The notes: generated by a model from the sequence alone, not told the origin. A DNA stretch of 64,000 nt from Mermis nigrescens (GCA_036768485.1 JAVLUZ010000056.1:5814902-5878901), one strand, 5' to 3'; positions 21,621 through 34,243 are shown, counted from the first letter of the stretch. Numbers and translations: made by a program.

Positions 21621-21814
21621 CATTTGTGGGCGGCGGCATCAAAGTTCTGGGGTGCAAGATTTTTTCAAAGGTCAAAAAATAGGCTTAAAAATGGTGGTAT
21701 GGCGAAAAAACACCATTTTTCAACGAGTACTATCCCTTGGTATCAAAAATTGCAAATAATAAAAAATTATAAATTGAATTCTGGGGAGTGCATACCACCT
21801 CACGCCCAGGTATG
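21621..21814 (+). mobile_element. hAT-like MITE, CATAGGTGGGCG family (after the synaptotagmin-like gene)
   Basis: CATTTGTGGGCGGCGGCATC to CACGCCCAGGTATG with a perfect 8-bp duplication CTCATGGA (21613-21620, 21815-21822). It lies 200 bases after the TGA, and its AATAAA at about 21757 could have been adopted as a polyadenylation signal. Confidence 0.85.
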
Positions 21815-21894
21815 CTCATGGAATAGGTTTCAAAACAATTTCATAAAGAGAAACATATATTTCGGCACAGAATCAATTTTAACGTTTCGCGTCA

Positions 21895-22204
21895 AATGCT
21901 ACAAATACAGGAAATATAGCAGTAAATCAAGCTACTAAACTTCCTTCCGCCTGAATTTCCTAAATTTTTCGGCACTTCGCACTAAATTTTCGCTCAAGTT
22001 GAAGAAATTAATGTTCTTTCCGCACAAAATCGTCGAAAACTTCAAAATTTTTTGCGTTAACATAATTTTAAATAAAAGTAGGCAATGTAAATGTAACACG
22101 CTAAAAACGCAATTTCGCGAGTGAAGGGCAAATTTTTGGATCTATTTTCGACTGTTTTTGGAAAAGTTGGTGTACCCCTTAGGAAAATCCTAGATCCGCC
22201 ACTG
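21895..22204 (-). repeat. fragment of a CAGTGGCGGATC-family element
   Basis: Body phrases ('ttcggcacttcgcac', 'gtcgaaaacttcaaaattttt') lead to the right end 'cccttaggaaaatcctagatccgccactg'. The left end is not recognised. Confidence 0.55.
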
Positions 22205-24294
22205 TACGTAGTATATATGTATGTACAGGTATGTATCTCCTATATGTATTTTTTATTTAGTTCATTGAATTAGCATTTTGACCGAAAAATCGAATGAATT
22301 ATTTTTTTTTGGAAATAATCAGTTGTTGTACCTATACATGTATAATACCGTGAATGAAGATATTTTATAATAAACGTCGTCTTATTCAAAAATAAAAAAT
22401 TGGGTAAAGTACATTTATGTTTAGGTTCCATTCTAGACTAATATCAGGCAAAAAAATCACACGATAGTCGAACGAAACTCGAAAAATGGTAAAAAATTCG
22501 CAACTTCGAAAATTCTTGACAACTAAGCTGAAAATTGATGACATCATTTTTCGACTTTCCTCATAGCCGCGCTGAGGGTTGGGGGAGGCCGGGCGGCACG
22601 CTCAGGGCCGCTAAAAATTTCAGAGAATTGTGAACATACCAATCATAATATGGACAATGACTCGGATTTTAGATTTAGGGCAGCTATTATCTGATACTTA
22701 TTATGTATGCGACAAATATTTTGAGGCCCACGAAAACTTCAAGCCATTTCGTAAAATGTATGTACAATGATTTTAGAAGGGGCTCGGGGTGAACCCTTCT
22801 GCAAAAAATTCCTTCCAAATCTTTTACAACACGAGAAAACACTCTTACGAGGCATATGGGTCAACGTATCCATGTGCAGCGACCGAATTCTGAGATATGG
22901 ATGGGACAAAACCCACATAAAATACCAAAGAAAAGCAAAAAATGCAATTTTTCGGGTCTACCGTAACCTGCGGGGGTTAAATCCCGAGGGGTCTTGACCG
23001 CATCGCACACGACCGTATTTGGTCATCATTGCAGATTATGTACCTAGGTTATTTTGAATGCTTTTTCATTAAACTATTTATTGAGACAGAAGTCTAGACT
23101 TCTTCATTTAATAAGGAATGTAAACAAAATATTAACAAAGCATCTGTCAAAAAATATGATCAGATAGTAAAAAAAATATATATTCAACGTTGTTCACATA
23201 AATGGACGCAATTAAAAATAAACATCAATCACAAATCGATTAATTAAAAAAGAAAATTCAATCTCTAAACAAGACATCATTGATTTCGAAATGAAACTTT
23301 GAAGCTTCTGCCGCCGGTCGTCAGGAATGGCAAAATAAGGTAAAGTCAGCCTAAAGATATTTAATACATTTATCTCAATAACGATGAAAAAGGCAATAGT
23401 CTAAGAAATTTTAAGGTGATCATGAAAGTTTAAAGCGATCACTTTAATTTAATATCACTTTTAATTAGAAATCTAAATATTACTATAATCTTTCGGGAAA
23501 ATAGCTCTCAATAAACGTTAGAAATGGCTCTCGATTGCTTGATTTCAAGATTGAATATTCAGAGACGGAGCGAATTTCTTTTACAGTAAGACACTTTCTT
23601 ACAATGTGGATCGGCATGGCCGGTATGGGGTGGGGTTAGCCAGTGTTTTTCGGGTAAAATGGCCTGAAAAGCTAGTATATATAAAAATAGCATGAAAATT
23701 ACATCATCAGGTGAATCGCAAGCACTTTTGCAGGAAGTGTTCATTTCCGACCATTTTTTAGCCGTTATTCTGCCCGATTTTCTCAAAAAATTTCTCATTT
23801 TTTTATTTTGGGTTTTAGCCCCCGAATTTGCCGCGTACATGTGTGCCCCGGACTTGGTGCTCCATGACTGGCACTCGATGTAGCACAAAATGGAGAAAAG
23901 TCGGGTTAAATACTTTCAAAACAAAAAAAACTTAATCAAGGGAAAATCGTACAGAAAATTTTGATTATATTGAAACCGCGTTTCGATAGAGTAACGAAAT
24001 TTAAGTTTGATTCGGGATCATGATAACGAAGAAATTAAATGCTTACAATTTCGCAAACAGCCACAAATTATTCCGACAAATCTCGGAACGCAGTGTGTGC
24101 GAATGATTCTCATAGAATGTAACATTTTAACACTTTGCGCGGAAGAACATGATTAGGCAGTCCATAAAGGCAAATATCATTTGCGATTAATATGTAGCAG
24201 CGTTTAAAAGAAGACCGAGAAAAACTTAACAGAGTCTGTGCATGAGTTGAAAGAATTTTTACCCACATTAAAGTGACACCTCAAAGTGATTGTA
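22205..24294. other. intergenic, one repeat copy, otherwise unassigned
   Basis: 23607-23852 is a copy of the GCACAGCATGGCCGATC repeat. The remainder is AT-rich with no convincing exon on either strand; a short ORF at 22767-22997 has no recognisable domain. Confidence 0.4.
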
Positions 24295-25217
24295 TAGGGT
24301 GGCTCAAAAAAGGAACCGCTTATCAGTCTTTATAACTTTTCTGATGCTTAATTAATTTGAACGCTGTTTGTTTTGTCTAAGGGTCTATTACCTCTGAAAG
24401 AACGTGGTGAAGTTCTTTTTATATTGGTCAGGTTGTCCTTTGTTTACAACGAATTAAGCCGAATCCTTTCTTCTAGCATTTTACAGATTAAATGCTTAAA
24501 ACAAGCCGTCTTTACAACATTGTAACTATTCTTCAGACCAAAATAAATGAATGCGGTTTGTTTGAAATAAAAATAGAATTATTTTTTACTATCATGGTCA
24601 TTTTTTATTGATAGGTTCCAGTCTGTGCGGGACAACTGCACTTTTATCATGCGTTGTATAGTTCGTAGATCAAAAATTTTTAATTTACAAGTCATTTGCA
24701 AAACTCACAACCTTTGATTACGGCTCAACAACTTTGCCGCAACGTGTAATTTCATGCTGTAAGTTACAAGGTGATCGACAGTCGAATAAAAAGAATTTAG
24801 AATTAATTGACTGTCGTGAAAAACTGTAAAGTTACAGGGCAAAAAAGGCAAAAGTTTCTAGCAGATAGTTTCGAGGCTAAAAAACGACTTTTGTTAAATC
24901 GCGCGCAACAATTTGATACGTAACTATGATTATTTTACATTCAGCATATAAAAGTAACAGGGTTTCTATCGAAACACATTGCATCTTATTTACTTTTGCC
25001 GTTAAGAAGTTATGATGAAACAAAGATTAGCTTGTTTTACATATTCAAAATGCAAATTGTTGGAAAAAATGACTCCTGCTTGACATAGTGTAAACTAACA
25101 ACAGCTAAAATAGCTTACATAGAACTTCACAAAGTTGTTGCCGAGGTCATAGGCTCTTAAATGAAGCAAAAGCAAACCGCATCAATAGCAGTTAAACATC
25201 AGGAAAGAGCCACCCTG
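24295..25217. mobile_element. TA-flanked foldback/Tc1-mariner-like non-autonomous element
   Basis: TA|TAGGGTGGCTC at the left and GAGCCACCCTG|TA at the right. The two ends keep diverged inverted similarity for several hundred bases ('tattacctctgaaagaacgt..gtgaagttc' against the reverse of '..gaacttcacaaagttgttgccgaggtcata'). There is no transposase ORF. Confidence 0.65.
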
Positions 25218-25474
25218 TAAATCAACTCAATACAACCATCAGGTAGAGAAAGGGTGTAGAGCGATTTCGCTTCAGGTATGCAGAATACATGCGACGCTAA
25301 ATTTTGGAGAGTCTGAAAACTTTCGAACGTTCAAGCTGTATCCACTGGCATCAAGAAATTATAGCAAAAGGAGAATATTTTTCCCTACGTGGAAAGAATA
25401 TCTAAAGAAAAATTGGAATTCAGGCAGACTTGATTTTAACACGCCCAGACACGATAGTGAAGCTTAAAGATGCA

Positions 25475-25660
25475 TGTATCAGGGGGTAGGGGTATCCCAA
25501 CCCAAAGTCGGTCGCCCCACATTCCCCCAAATCCAGAAAATTTTTGACCCCCTCCTCGATTTTTAGCCAGTTTTAGGTGCTTTTTTATCCAAAATCAAAA
25601 GTCATTCACCAACCCCCTAAAAATGGCGGGGACCCCCACCCATGATTTTGAGCCGTTACA
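25475..25660 (-). mobile_element. TGTAACGG-end MITE (copy 2)
   Basis: Reverse copy: C-run-rich body with 'gtcattcaccaaccccc' and the end 'attttgagccgttaca'. See 1632-1850. Confidence 0.55.
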
Positions 25661-26676
25661 CGTATGAGCTTAAAAGCTTATTTTGCATCTATTCAGGAAA
25701 GAAAATATACTCGACCTTCAGCTTACAAGACTTAAACCTAATTATAAACGAAAAAATCTTGAGAGATGACATGTACTTATTTACATGAGTAAAAAATATG
25801 GAAAAAATACTTGCTAGCTAGTAAGTAATACGGATAGTCTTAAGATTTAAGTGCTAATTACATAGGTATTTTGAAAGCCGGTATAAGCTTATTGTAACGA
25901 GGCTAGGTAACCTAATAAAGTATGACGCAAAAAGTATGAATTAAAATTATAAGAGCGAACAAATAAACAGATCAATAACAAACAAATGCTTAAAATGGTA
26001 AATTTTAGCATAAACTTTTTGACACCGAACGAACTACAACTAGCCGTTCTTTTTCAGTTAGAGGAGCTATTTAAGAGAAAAGATATCAATAGGCAAATCC
26101 AGAACTTCTGTTCGATTTCGGCACCTAATTTTAATAGCGAAATAGGGAACGACTTTGACCCGAAATAAACTAGGTTAGCACCTTTTCTACCAAGAATTAT
26201 ATGTCAAGCAAAGTGCTTTCATTTAAGATTCGTAGCACATTTTTAATCGCAAGGACGAAAGAATACGCTTTGCAAGATAAGCTATGCTACTTGCGTTTAT
26301 CCTAATCTAATATTTAAAAAAGGCAATGTACACGACATGTTAAATGAAGAGACCAACTGACCAGAAATAATTATTCAGCTAATTCCGGAGTCTCTTAATC
26401 GATCCAAACTTTGGTCCGGAATGGGTGATGCCCTTGAAGACTGTTGGTGACGCAACTGCGGCTCTGCCGATTTTTCGTAAAAAGCCAAAACAACTGACTG
26501 ATCTACAGTATTGCTCTAGAAGAAAAGGCTGGGTGCGATAGAGATGCTAATCAAAGTACAATCAGTCGAAATAACACAATAACTTATTATGAATTGAAAA
26601 TAATGAATCCAATATTTAAGGCTACCTCGTGATTAGCGTAATTGTTAAAAAATCTGAGATAAACATTCGACTGCTA
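25661..26676. other. unassigned AT-rich intergenic sequence
   Basis: An ORF at 25986-26168 (60 codons, MLKMVNFSINFLTPNELQLA...) has no recognised domain and no splice or translation context. Nothing else seen. Confidence 0.35.
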
Positions 26677-26865
26677 CATAGGTGGGCGCCACCAAAGTTC
26701 TGGGATGGCGAAAAAAACACCATTCTTCAACGTTTCTCATCGAGCACTATCATTGGCACCAAGAAATTGCGAAAGAACAAAAAAATTTAAAAAATTGAAT
26801 TCTGGGGGGTATTTCAGTTTCTGGGGGGTTGCATCTCCCCAAACCCTCCCCCACGCCCAGGTATG
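26677..26865 (+). mobile_element. hAT-like MITE, CATAGGTGGGCG family
   Basis: CATAGGTGGGCGCCACC to CCACGCCCAGGTATG, flanked by gactgcta and gattgcta (7/8). About 60 bp of the usual left half are missing. Confidence 0.8.
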
Positions 26866-27084
26866 GATTGCTACCACTATATTCCGAGGAAAAGCGAATA
26901 GCGACCACATAAATTTCGGCAGAAAATTGAAAAAGTTCTTGATTCTAATTAAAGTTGGGCAAGCTTTTAAATCGCAATAGTGGTATAAGCCCCGAAGCAA
27001 AGCCGAAGCAGAGGCTTGAAATGAGTTACAAAGCAATTAATGACAAACAGGCTAATCGTAAAACATAATGTACGCCACGGTTCA

Positions 27085-27546
27085 ATTTTCGTGTTCAGCA
27101 AAGATTTTTCGAGATGTACAAAGATTTTGTGAGACCGTCTTTTTACATGCACAAAAACATTTTTGGGGAACAAAACTAGTGAAAGCGTCAGAATCCACAT
27201 GAAACTTATGTTTTAGGCAGTATTAACAAATTTTATGGCGCTCCTTCCAAATATAGCGTTCTGAACTATATTTCATTAAAAACGCCGAAAATTTACGTGA
27301 AAACGTTAAAAATGCCATTTTTCCGACGATTAGCGCCGTGTTGATAAATTTTTGTAATTTTTATTGGCAGAGAACCTTAAATTGCAACGGTACATTACCA
27401 CGGGTAAAAAAACTTGTGTATTCACATAGAAGGCATAACGCACCATATTCTACTGCACTAGCATTTAAGTACAAAAGGTACAAAGAGTTTTGGATACCGT
27501 CTTTGTACATGTATACAAACGGACCTTGTACAAAATAAAAAAACGG
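27085..27546. mobile_element. diverged copy of the CAGTGTTTTTTTGTA family
   Basis: The left part has 'cagcaaagatttttcgagatgtacaaag' and the right part 'ccgtctttgtacatgtatacaaacggaccttgtacaaaat'. The interior differs from other copies. Target duplication not seen. Confidence 0.5.
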
Positions 27547-27652
27547 TGATGTACACAGCTATTAAGTACTTATATTTTAATATTCTATTACTTCATAATG
27601 ATTGACTAATAGACATGCTGAAATAGAATCGTTTAAGCTAGACACACACACA

Positions 27653-27854
27653 TGTAAAAGGAGGCTGGATTCTCCCACCTAAAGTTGGCCGTCCTCCCAA
27701 AGCCAAATTATTTTTGATCCCCCGATTTTTGGAAAAAGTCGAATTTTTTGACTGTTTTTAGATGTTTTTTGTCCGTGTTTGACCATAACTTGAATGCCAT
27801 TTACCCCCCCCTGAAAATGACCAGGGACCCCCACCCAAATTTCGAGCCGTTACA
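27653..27854 (-). mobile_element. TGTAACGG-end MITE (copy 3)
   Basis: Starts TGTAAAAGGAGGCTGG, ends 'aaatttcgagccgttaca'; C-rich centre with 'tgccatttaccccccc'. It is followed at once by the CA microsatellite. Confidence 0.55.
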
Positions 27855-27859
27855 TGTAT

Positions 27860-27862
<3 letters not shown>

Positions 27863-27918
<56 letters not shown>
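27863..27918 (+). repeat. (CA)n microsatellite
   Basis: An uninterrupted CA run of about 28 units, just after the end of a MITE. Confidence 0.95.
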
Positions 27919-27920
<2 letters not shown>

Positions 27921-28501
27921 TAAGTGAACAATGTTAATGCGCCTTTTGAATCACATCAATTGTTTAACGAAAAAGCTGGGATGTTTAACATTTATAGGCA
28001 AACCCAAAGCATAAATGACTTTCAAGGCTCATTACCAAAATGGTCATTCATTATTGCATATAATTTCCTGACTTTTTATGTTTGTTTTAAAAAATTTATT
28101 CCAAATTCTTACCGACTTTTAATCAAAAATTGGCCTTTCACTAACTAACACAGAAAGGCAGTTCTTCAATTTATGATTAGTGAAAATGCTCAATTCCCCA
28201 AACTTCGCAGATATCTATCAAAATATTTTAAATTCTTTACCGACATTTTGATAATAACGAGAGAAGGAAAGACTGCATCAATACAGTTCTTCCTAACATA
28301 ATAGACAACTTTTATTTAAATAGATGTGGATCTTGCGAAAATTTTCGAACTGAACAAACTCTACAACTTGTTGTTCTTCCATGCCGGTGATGGAGCATTA
28401 TTTTAATTAACAAAACGATAACTTAAAGCATTCTCAATAAGTAAGCTACATTTTTTTCAAAGCGTGTACATACAATTTCTTATGTTTTGACGTATGTTAG
28501 T
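27919..28501. other. unassigned intergenic sequence
   Basis: AT-rich. A short exon-like stretch (28324-28405, VDLAKIFELNKLYNLLFFHA after 'ttaaatag') was noticed but cannot be tied to any gene. Confidence 0.3.
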
Positions 28502-28948
28502 CAGTGTTTTTTTGTATTCGAAAAAGATTTTTCCTGATGTACAAAGACTTTTAGGGACCGTCTTTGTATATGTACAAAGATTTTTGGGAAGACAAAAACT
28601 GCAAAAAGGTTTGAAATTCGCAAAAATTTTCGGCGCTTCGCGCCGAAATGAGTAATTGTGTGCTCTATACATATATCTTTATAATGGCAGAATTGCATTT
28701 CAAAAGGGTAAATGTCAAATTTTCCGGCGCTTCGCGCCGTCTTGAGACGATTATTAGTGATTGTTCCCCTCAGAAACCCAGAAGTTAGCTAAAATACACG
28801 ACCAAAGGTCGAACAACTGTTTTTGCCACACTAAAATCGCTACTGTACCATATTATAGTACCCGAAAATTCGTGTGTACAAAATGTACAAGGACTTTTAG
28901 GGACCATCTTTGTACATGTACAAACGGACCTTGTGCAAAAAAACACTG
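28502..28948 (-). mobile_element. hAT-like MITE, CAGTGTTTTTTTGTA family (copy 2)
   Basis: CAGTGTTTTTTTGTATTCG to CAAAAAAACACTG, with flanks atgttagt/atgttatt (7/8). Two GGCGCTTCGCGCC hairpins and the TGTACATGTACAAA palindromes are present, in opposite orientation to copy 1. Confidence 0.85.
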
Positions 28949-29124
28949 ATGTTATTACGTTACTATTACTTTGGTATCCTCAAAGTCAAACGAACCTGGC
29001 GAAAGACCTACGTATCTGAATCACTTATCATCAACTCTAAAACGACGGTGATCGCAGAGATTGACCAAATAATTTATACGCAATTTACTATACATGATCG
29101 TGGAGGGGGTTTTATACCCCTTCC

Positions 29125-29519
29125 CACGGTTTTTTTTTGTATTCGGCAAAGACTTTTTATAATGTACAAAGACTTTTCGGTACCTTCTTTGTACATGTAC
29201 AAAGATTACTGCAAAAAAGCCTAAAATTTGCAAAAATTTGGCGCTTCACGCCGAAATGAGCAATGGTGCAGAAATTGCATTTTGAAAGAAAATATCGGAT
29301 TTTTCGGCGCTTCGCGCCGTTTTAAGACGATTCTTAGTGATTTTTGCCCTCAGAAACCCAGAAATTTGCTTAAATACACTACCAAACTGTGTTTTTACCA
29401 CATTAAAATCGCTTCTGTACCATATTATAGTAACCAAAAATTTGTGTGTACAAAATGTACGAAGACTTTTAGAGACCACCTTTGTACATGTACAAACGGA
29501 CCTTGTACTAAAAATACTG
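29125..29519 (-). mobile_element. hAT-like MITE, CAGTGTTTTTTTGTA family (copy 3)
   Basis: CACGGTTTTTTTTTGTATTC to CTAAAAATACTG, with flanks ccccttcc/cccctccc (7/8). Same subterminal words and hairpins as copies 1 and 2. Confidence 0.82.
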
Positions 29520-29845
29520 CCCCTCCCAGAAATTTTTTCACGCCGTCCATTCGCTAATTTTCGGAAAAATTCGTAGGAAAGAAGCTGTATTTTTGCGTTT
29601 TTAGCTATCCATTTGCACAAAAGTGTCAAATTTTCGGAGCTTGGCGCCATATACTCATCTTTTGACTACGTTGAATTTTTCTAAATTTTTTCTGTTTTTA
29701 CGCCCTAGAAAGATAGAACATCGTTTGAAACGCCGGAAAATGATATGACGCATATCAATCCTAGGGGTCCGATTAAGCGAATTGCCAAAAAAAAGCACAC
29801 AAAATTCAATTCTCTGGGGTTCTTTCGATTTGGGGGGACGAACCG

Positions 29846-30244
29846 TACACGTACAGCATGGAAATTCTGGAGAGTCAGGCCCAAAGTTTTTTCAAAAACA
29901 TGTATTTTTCGGCTAAAAACGATGGATACTCGTCAAAAACTGTTTTTTGGCGTTTCAGACAATGCTCGCTCTTTCTAGAACATTAAGAAGTAAAAGAAAA
30001 CATTTCCAAAAACTTGAGTAATTTGAACAAAATATAGTAAAAAAATGTGCATATGGCGCTAAAAATTTCAAATTTTCGAGCAAAAATGAGCTAAAAACAC
30101 CTAAAAAGGTACTTTTTACAACTTTTACAAAAAAATCGACAATTCTGGGTGGGGGTCGCAGCCATTTTGCGGGGAGAGGGGATCAAAACCCCTAAAAACA
30201 CGTATGGGCAGGACGCCTCAGACACTCCCCACGCTCATGTGTGG
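29846..30244 (+). repeat. diverged CATGCACAGCATGG-family copy
   Basis: 'acgtacagcatggaaattctgg' to 'cactccccacgctcatgtgtgg'. The interior runs parallel to 30643-31041 ('actcgtcaaaaactg..ttttggcgtttcagacaatgct'). Confidence 0.55.
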
Positions 30245-30642
30245 TATGAACCGTTTCTAAGCCAAAAAAGGGCTTTAGAAAAAGCTTTTGTTTTCATCCT
30301 TACCAGAATTCCCATGCTATGCATATTCGCGATTTACTCACCGTTTTACACAAGGCCGAATAAAAATACGTCAGCACGTGATTATACCAATGTAAAGCGT
30401 GCATGTTAAGTTTAAACGAGTGCAAATGGTTGTAGAAACGATACGCGACCGTGCAAATTTTTTGTTGCGCGTTTTCGTTCGCATTTTTGTCGAACAGGCG
30501 ACGTGTTACATTTTCGGATGTTGAAAAAGCGTGGCCCGCCAACTCAAATCGATCGCATTCTTTCAGGTACTGCGTCCTAAAACAGAGAATACGCTGTATT
30601 CGACATGAGCACAAAATGAAGAAATAATAAGAGAGTCGCATA

Positions 30643-31041
30643 CATACATGCACAGCATGGGAATTCTGGGGGGTGAAAACCTAAAGTGCCTTTTTGGGCC
30701 CAAAAATGGCCGGTACGCGTTGAAAAACATCGTTTTTGGCGTTTCTGACGATACTCTATCCTTCTAGAGCATTGAAAAAAATTTCGAAAAAAGTCGAGTA
30801 AATTGACCAATATATCGCTTAAAACATGAATATATGGCGCGAAGCGCCGGAAATTCGACGATTTTGAGCAAATAGATAGCCAAAAAACCCTTAAAAAGAC
30901 ACTTTTTCTACCACTTTTCAGGTAAGTTTAGGAAACTTTTGAAAAATCGCCAATTCTGGGGGAGGGGTGAAAATTTTTTTGCGGGGGTGAAAAATGATTC
31001 TGCGGGAGGTGAAAACCCCCCAAACCCCCAGATCATGTATG
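30643..31041 (+). mobile_element. hAT-like MITE, CATGCACAGCATGG family (best copy)
   Basis: CATACATGCACAGCATGGG to CCCAGATCATGTATG, 399 bp, with a perfect 8-bp duplication GTCGCATA (30635-30642, 31042-31049). A GCGCGAAGCGCC hairpin is present at about 30837. The next MITE begins within the right duplication's flank. Confidence 0.85.
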
Positions 31042-31049
31042 GTCGCATA

Positions 31050-31248
31050 CATGTTAGGGCTCGGAATTTGGGGTGGGGTCCTCAGACATTTTTAGGGGGG
31101 GGGGTGAATGACCTCAAATTTTTGGCCAAAAACGGCCAAAAAATTAATTTTATTCCAAAATGGGGGGGGGGCTCAAAAATTTTCTGACTTTGGTGGGGAT
31201 GTGGGGACGGCCGACTTTGGGTGAGGGGATCCCCATCTCCCCTCTGAC
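31050..31248 (+). mobile_element. TGTAACGG-end MITE (copy 4)
   Basis: CATGTTAGGGCTCGGAATTTG to CCCCTCTGACATG, with the family core 'gaatgacctcaaatttttggccaaaaacgg'. Confidence 0.6.
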
Positions 31249-31992
31249 ATGTATGGAAAATCGCGTAAGCGATCGGCGAAATGAGGTCAAATAAGGAAGA
31301 AAAAATGTAATATAATGAATTAAACAGTTAATCTTTTCTAGTGATCGACAAAAGCTTAATCATATGTACATGATCTAGGGGGTTACACCACATATGGGCG
31401 TAAGGGGTTCGGGTTAATACCTCGCCCCAGAATCTGAAATCGCACCCAAAATTGATAAGACCAAAATTGCATTTTCAGAGCCATTTTCGGTAATTTTGCC
31501 CCATCGGACTCCCCAGAATTTGACTGCTGCCCATTAGGGATGTTCCGGTTCCAGGTTTTTCAAAAAAATCGGTTCCGGTTCCGGTTCTTGGAAAACGAGA
31601 ACTTCGGTTCCGGTTCTTGCGTAAGTTGGAACCGTCGGTTCCGGTTCCGGTTCTTTAACTAGAGAACCGTCGGTTCCGGTTTCGGTTCTCGGTTCCTGTG
31701 TTAAAGTATGTACGCTATTGATAGCCTGACTTCACCGGAACGTATGACGATGTAATCGAAAGATAAATTATTCAGGAAGTCGTTTCAATCTGGCAACTGC
31801 ACGTTCAAACAAGTTTTATGTCTACTTGACAATTTACTTATAAATCACTGAATATTATCTATGTGTTTCTTAACTGGAGGCTTATACTAAATCGAAATGC
31901 TTAATTCACGACGAAGATCTGTTGCAATGGTGGAAAGAGAAGTCGAAGAATTTGCCGATTCTCGCGTCTATAGCTAAGCAGTATCTTGCAGC

Positions 31993-33046
31993 CAATGGCG
32001 GATCTAAGATTTTCCTAAGGGGGCGGTATCCCACTTTTTCCAAAAACAGTCAAAAATAGGTCCAGAAATTTGCCCTTAACGCACGAAACAGCGTTTTTTG
32101 GTGTTTTACAATGTATACTTTTACATAAAATCACTTTTGACGCAATATTTTTTCTTAAAATTTTAAAATTTTCGACAACTTTGTGCGAAAAAAATCACTA
32201 AAATTCTTTGACTTTTACAAAAATCTGGCGCGAAGCAGTATTTTTTTGTACAAGGTCCGTTTGTACATGCACAAAGATGATCCCCAAAAGTCTTTACACA
32301 TTGTGTACACGCAAACTTACGGGTACTATAATATGGTACAGTGGCGATTTTAGTGTGGTTAAAACAGAGTTGTCCGACTATTGGTAGTGTATTTTAGCTA
32401 ATTTATGGGTCTCTAAGGGCAAAAATTACTAAGAATCCTTTTAAAACGGCGCGAAACGCCGAAAAATTTGACATTTTTCCTGTCGAAATGCAATTTCTGC
32501 CATTATAAAGATAAATAGAACATACAATCACTCATTTCAACGCGAAGCGCCGTAAATTTCTGCGAATTTCGAACCTTTTTTTGTAATTTTTGTTTCTCCA
32601 AAAATCTTTGTACATGTACAAAGACGGTCCCAAAAAGTCTTTGTACATCGAAAAAATCTTTGACCGTGGCGCAAAGCGCCGGAAAATTTGTCAAATTAAG
32701 GTGGATGGACGTCTAGAAGCATAATTTACAGCTTGATTTCCTGCATTTATAGCATTTGATGCGAAAGATCGAAATTTTTAATTGAAAATAGAAGAAAACT
32801 ATGCAAAAGTGGATGTTTCTGCTGCTTCTGAAACCTACATGAACAGAAAATGGCTTCCAGGTCGCCAAGAAAGTAAATAAATGTCATTAATAGGTATCAT
32901 CCGGCGCGTAGCGCCGGAAAAATTTGAGAAATTATGGTCACTGACGGCCAAAAATCATTGCAAGTTGCATATCCATTCTTTATCTCGCCAATATTTCTAG
33001 CCAATGATAGGCGGCCGCCCCCCGCCCCCTATTGAATCCGCCCCTG
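31993..33046. mobile_element. hAT-like element, CAGTGGCGGATC family, nested
   Basis: CAATGGCGGATCTAAGG-type start and ATTGAATCCGCCCCTG end, with a perfect 8-bp duplication CTTGCAGC (31985-31992, 33047-33054). It was inserted into the TAGGGATG element and later received the 32236-32668 element. Several GGCGCGAAGCGCC hairpins are present. Confidence 0.88.
32236..32668 (+). mobile_element. hAT-like MITE, CAGTGTTTTTTTGTA family, innermost insertion
   Basis: CAGTATTTTTTTGTACAAGG to CTTTGACCGTG, with flanks gcgcgaag (32228-32235) and gcgcaaag (32669-32676), 7/8. The target was the hairpin word of the enclosing element. Confidence 0.85.
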
Positions 33047-34026
33047 CTTGCAGCGCCAGCTACAAGTGTTCCATCGGAACAGCTGTTCAGTTGCGCTAGA
33101 ATCATTTACGACACTCTCAGAAACAGGCTACATGGCAAGAAATCAGAACGACTGTTATTTTTAAAATATAATTTACCCGAAACAAAATTTGCATGCTAAG
33201 TTTTAATCTGTAAACATTCGGGTAATAAAAGATTGAATTGCTGCTTCATGTCTTCACTAAATTTTATGAACTTCGATTTTTAACTCCACTTTTAAAGAAC
33301 CGATAACCGACTCCAAAAAAGATCGGTTCCGGTTCCGGTTCTTAGAAAATCAAAAAAATCGGTTCCGGTTCCGGTTCTTGGGAAATCAAAAAATCGGTCC
33401 TCGGTCCCGGTTCCGGTTCCAAAAAAATGGTCGGTTCCAGCCGGTTCCGGTTCCGGTTAACCGGCACATCCCTACTGCCCATGTATAGTTTACAACCATC
33501 CCATAAGGTATTCAATCACCCTAAAACTTTTTCATCCCATAAATTCTGATTTTCCAAAAAAAATCGTAGAAAAGATGTTGTTTTAAGCGTTTTAGCGATA
33601 TTTTGGCTCAAAAGTATCAAATTTTCCGCGCTTCGTGCCATGTACCCATTTTTCGCCCACATTTTGTTTGTTATATTTTTACATTCTAGAAAGGAAAAGC
33701 ATCGTCAAAAATGCCTAAAAATTGTGCTTTTGACACATGTCCATCGTTTTTAAGCCCAAAAAAGGCAACCGACTATTTTTTAAATACCCGGCCAGGGCAA
33801 GCCTAAATAACGGTTGGCACGAAAATGAATACGTTTGTTCAATTATTTTTGTGAGAGCGGATAGTGCTTTTTACTTCCTAATATGCCATTAAAATACTAG
33901 CTCTGAATTATTGATTATTATTGTTCGAACAGTTCTAGCAGAGTCCCACTACTAGCACGTACGCGTCTCCCTAAAGCACACAAAAACAGTAGTTTTCCTG
34001 AGACAAGTATAACTCTATGCCAGACA

Positions 34027-34232
34027 TGTAACGGCCCGAAATTTTCGGTGGGGATTCTTGCCAGGTCATTTTTAAAGGGAGTGGGGTAAATGGCCTCAAA
34101 TTTTTGGTAAAAAATGGCAAATAATCACGCAAAAACGTGAAAAAAACGCAAGTTTACCTCAAAAATCAGGAGGACCAAAAATATTCAAACTTTGGAGGGA
34201 TGATCGACATTCGCTTGTCCACACATAAGTAT
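34027..34232 (+). mobile_element. TGTAACGG-end MITE (copy 5)
   Basis: TGTAACGGCCCGAAATTTTCG start and the core 'taaatggcctcaaatttttggtaaaaaatgg'. The right end is less clear. Confidence 0.5.
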
Positions 34233-34243
34233 GGGTGTGAGAG

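Larger units (their letters stand above)
31535..33474. mobile_element. hAT-like element with TAGGGATGTNCCGGTT ends
   Basis: The left end TAGGGATGTTCCGGTTCC and right end (reversed) TAGGGATGTGCCGGTTAACC are flanked by a perfect 8-bp duplication CTGCCCAT (31527-31534 and 33475-33482). Subterminal arrays of CGGTTCCGGTTC run inward at both ends. There is no transposase; the 1,940 bp include two younger insertions (31993-33046 and 32236-32668). The host sequence around it is itself a repeat ('ccccagaattt..gactgctgcccatgtat'). Confidence 0.92.
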
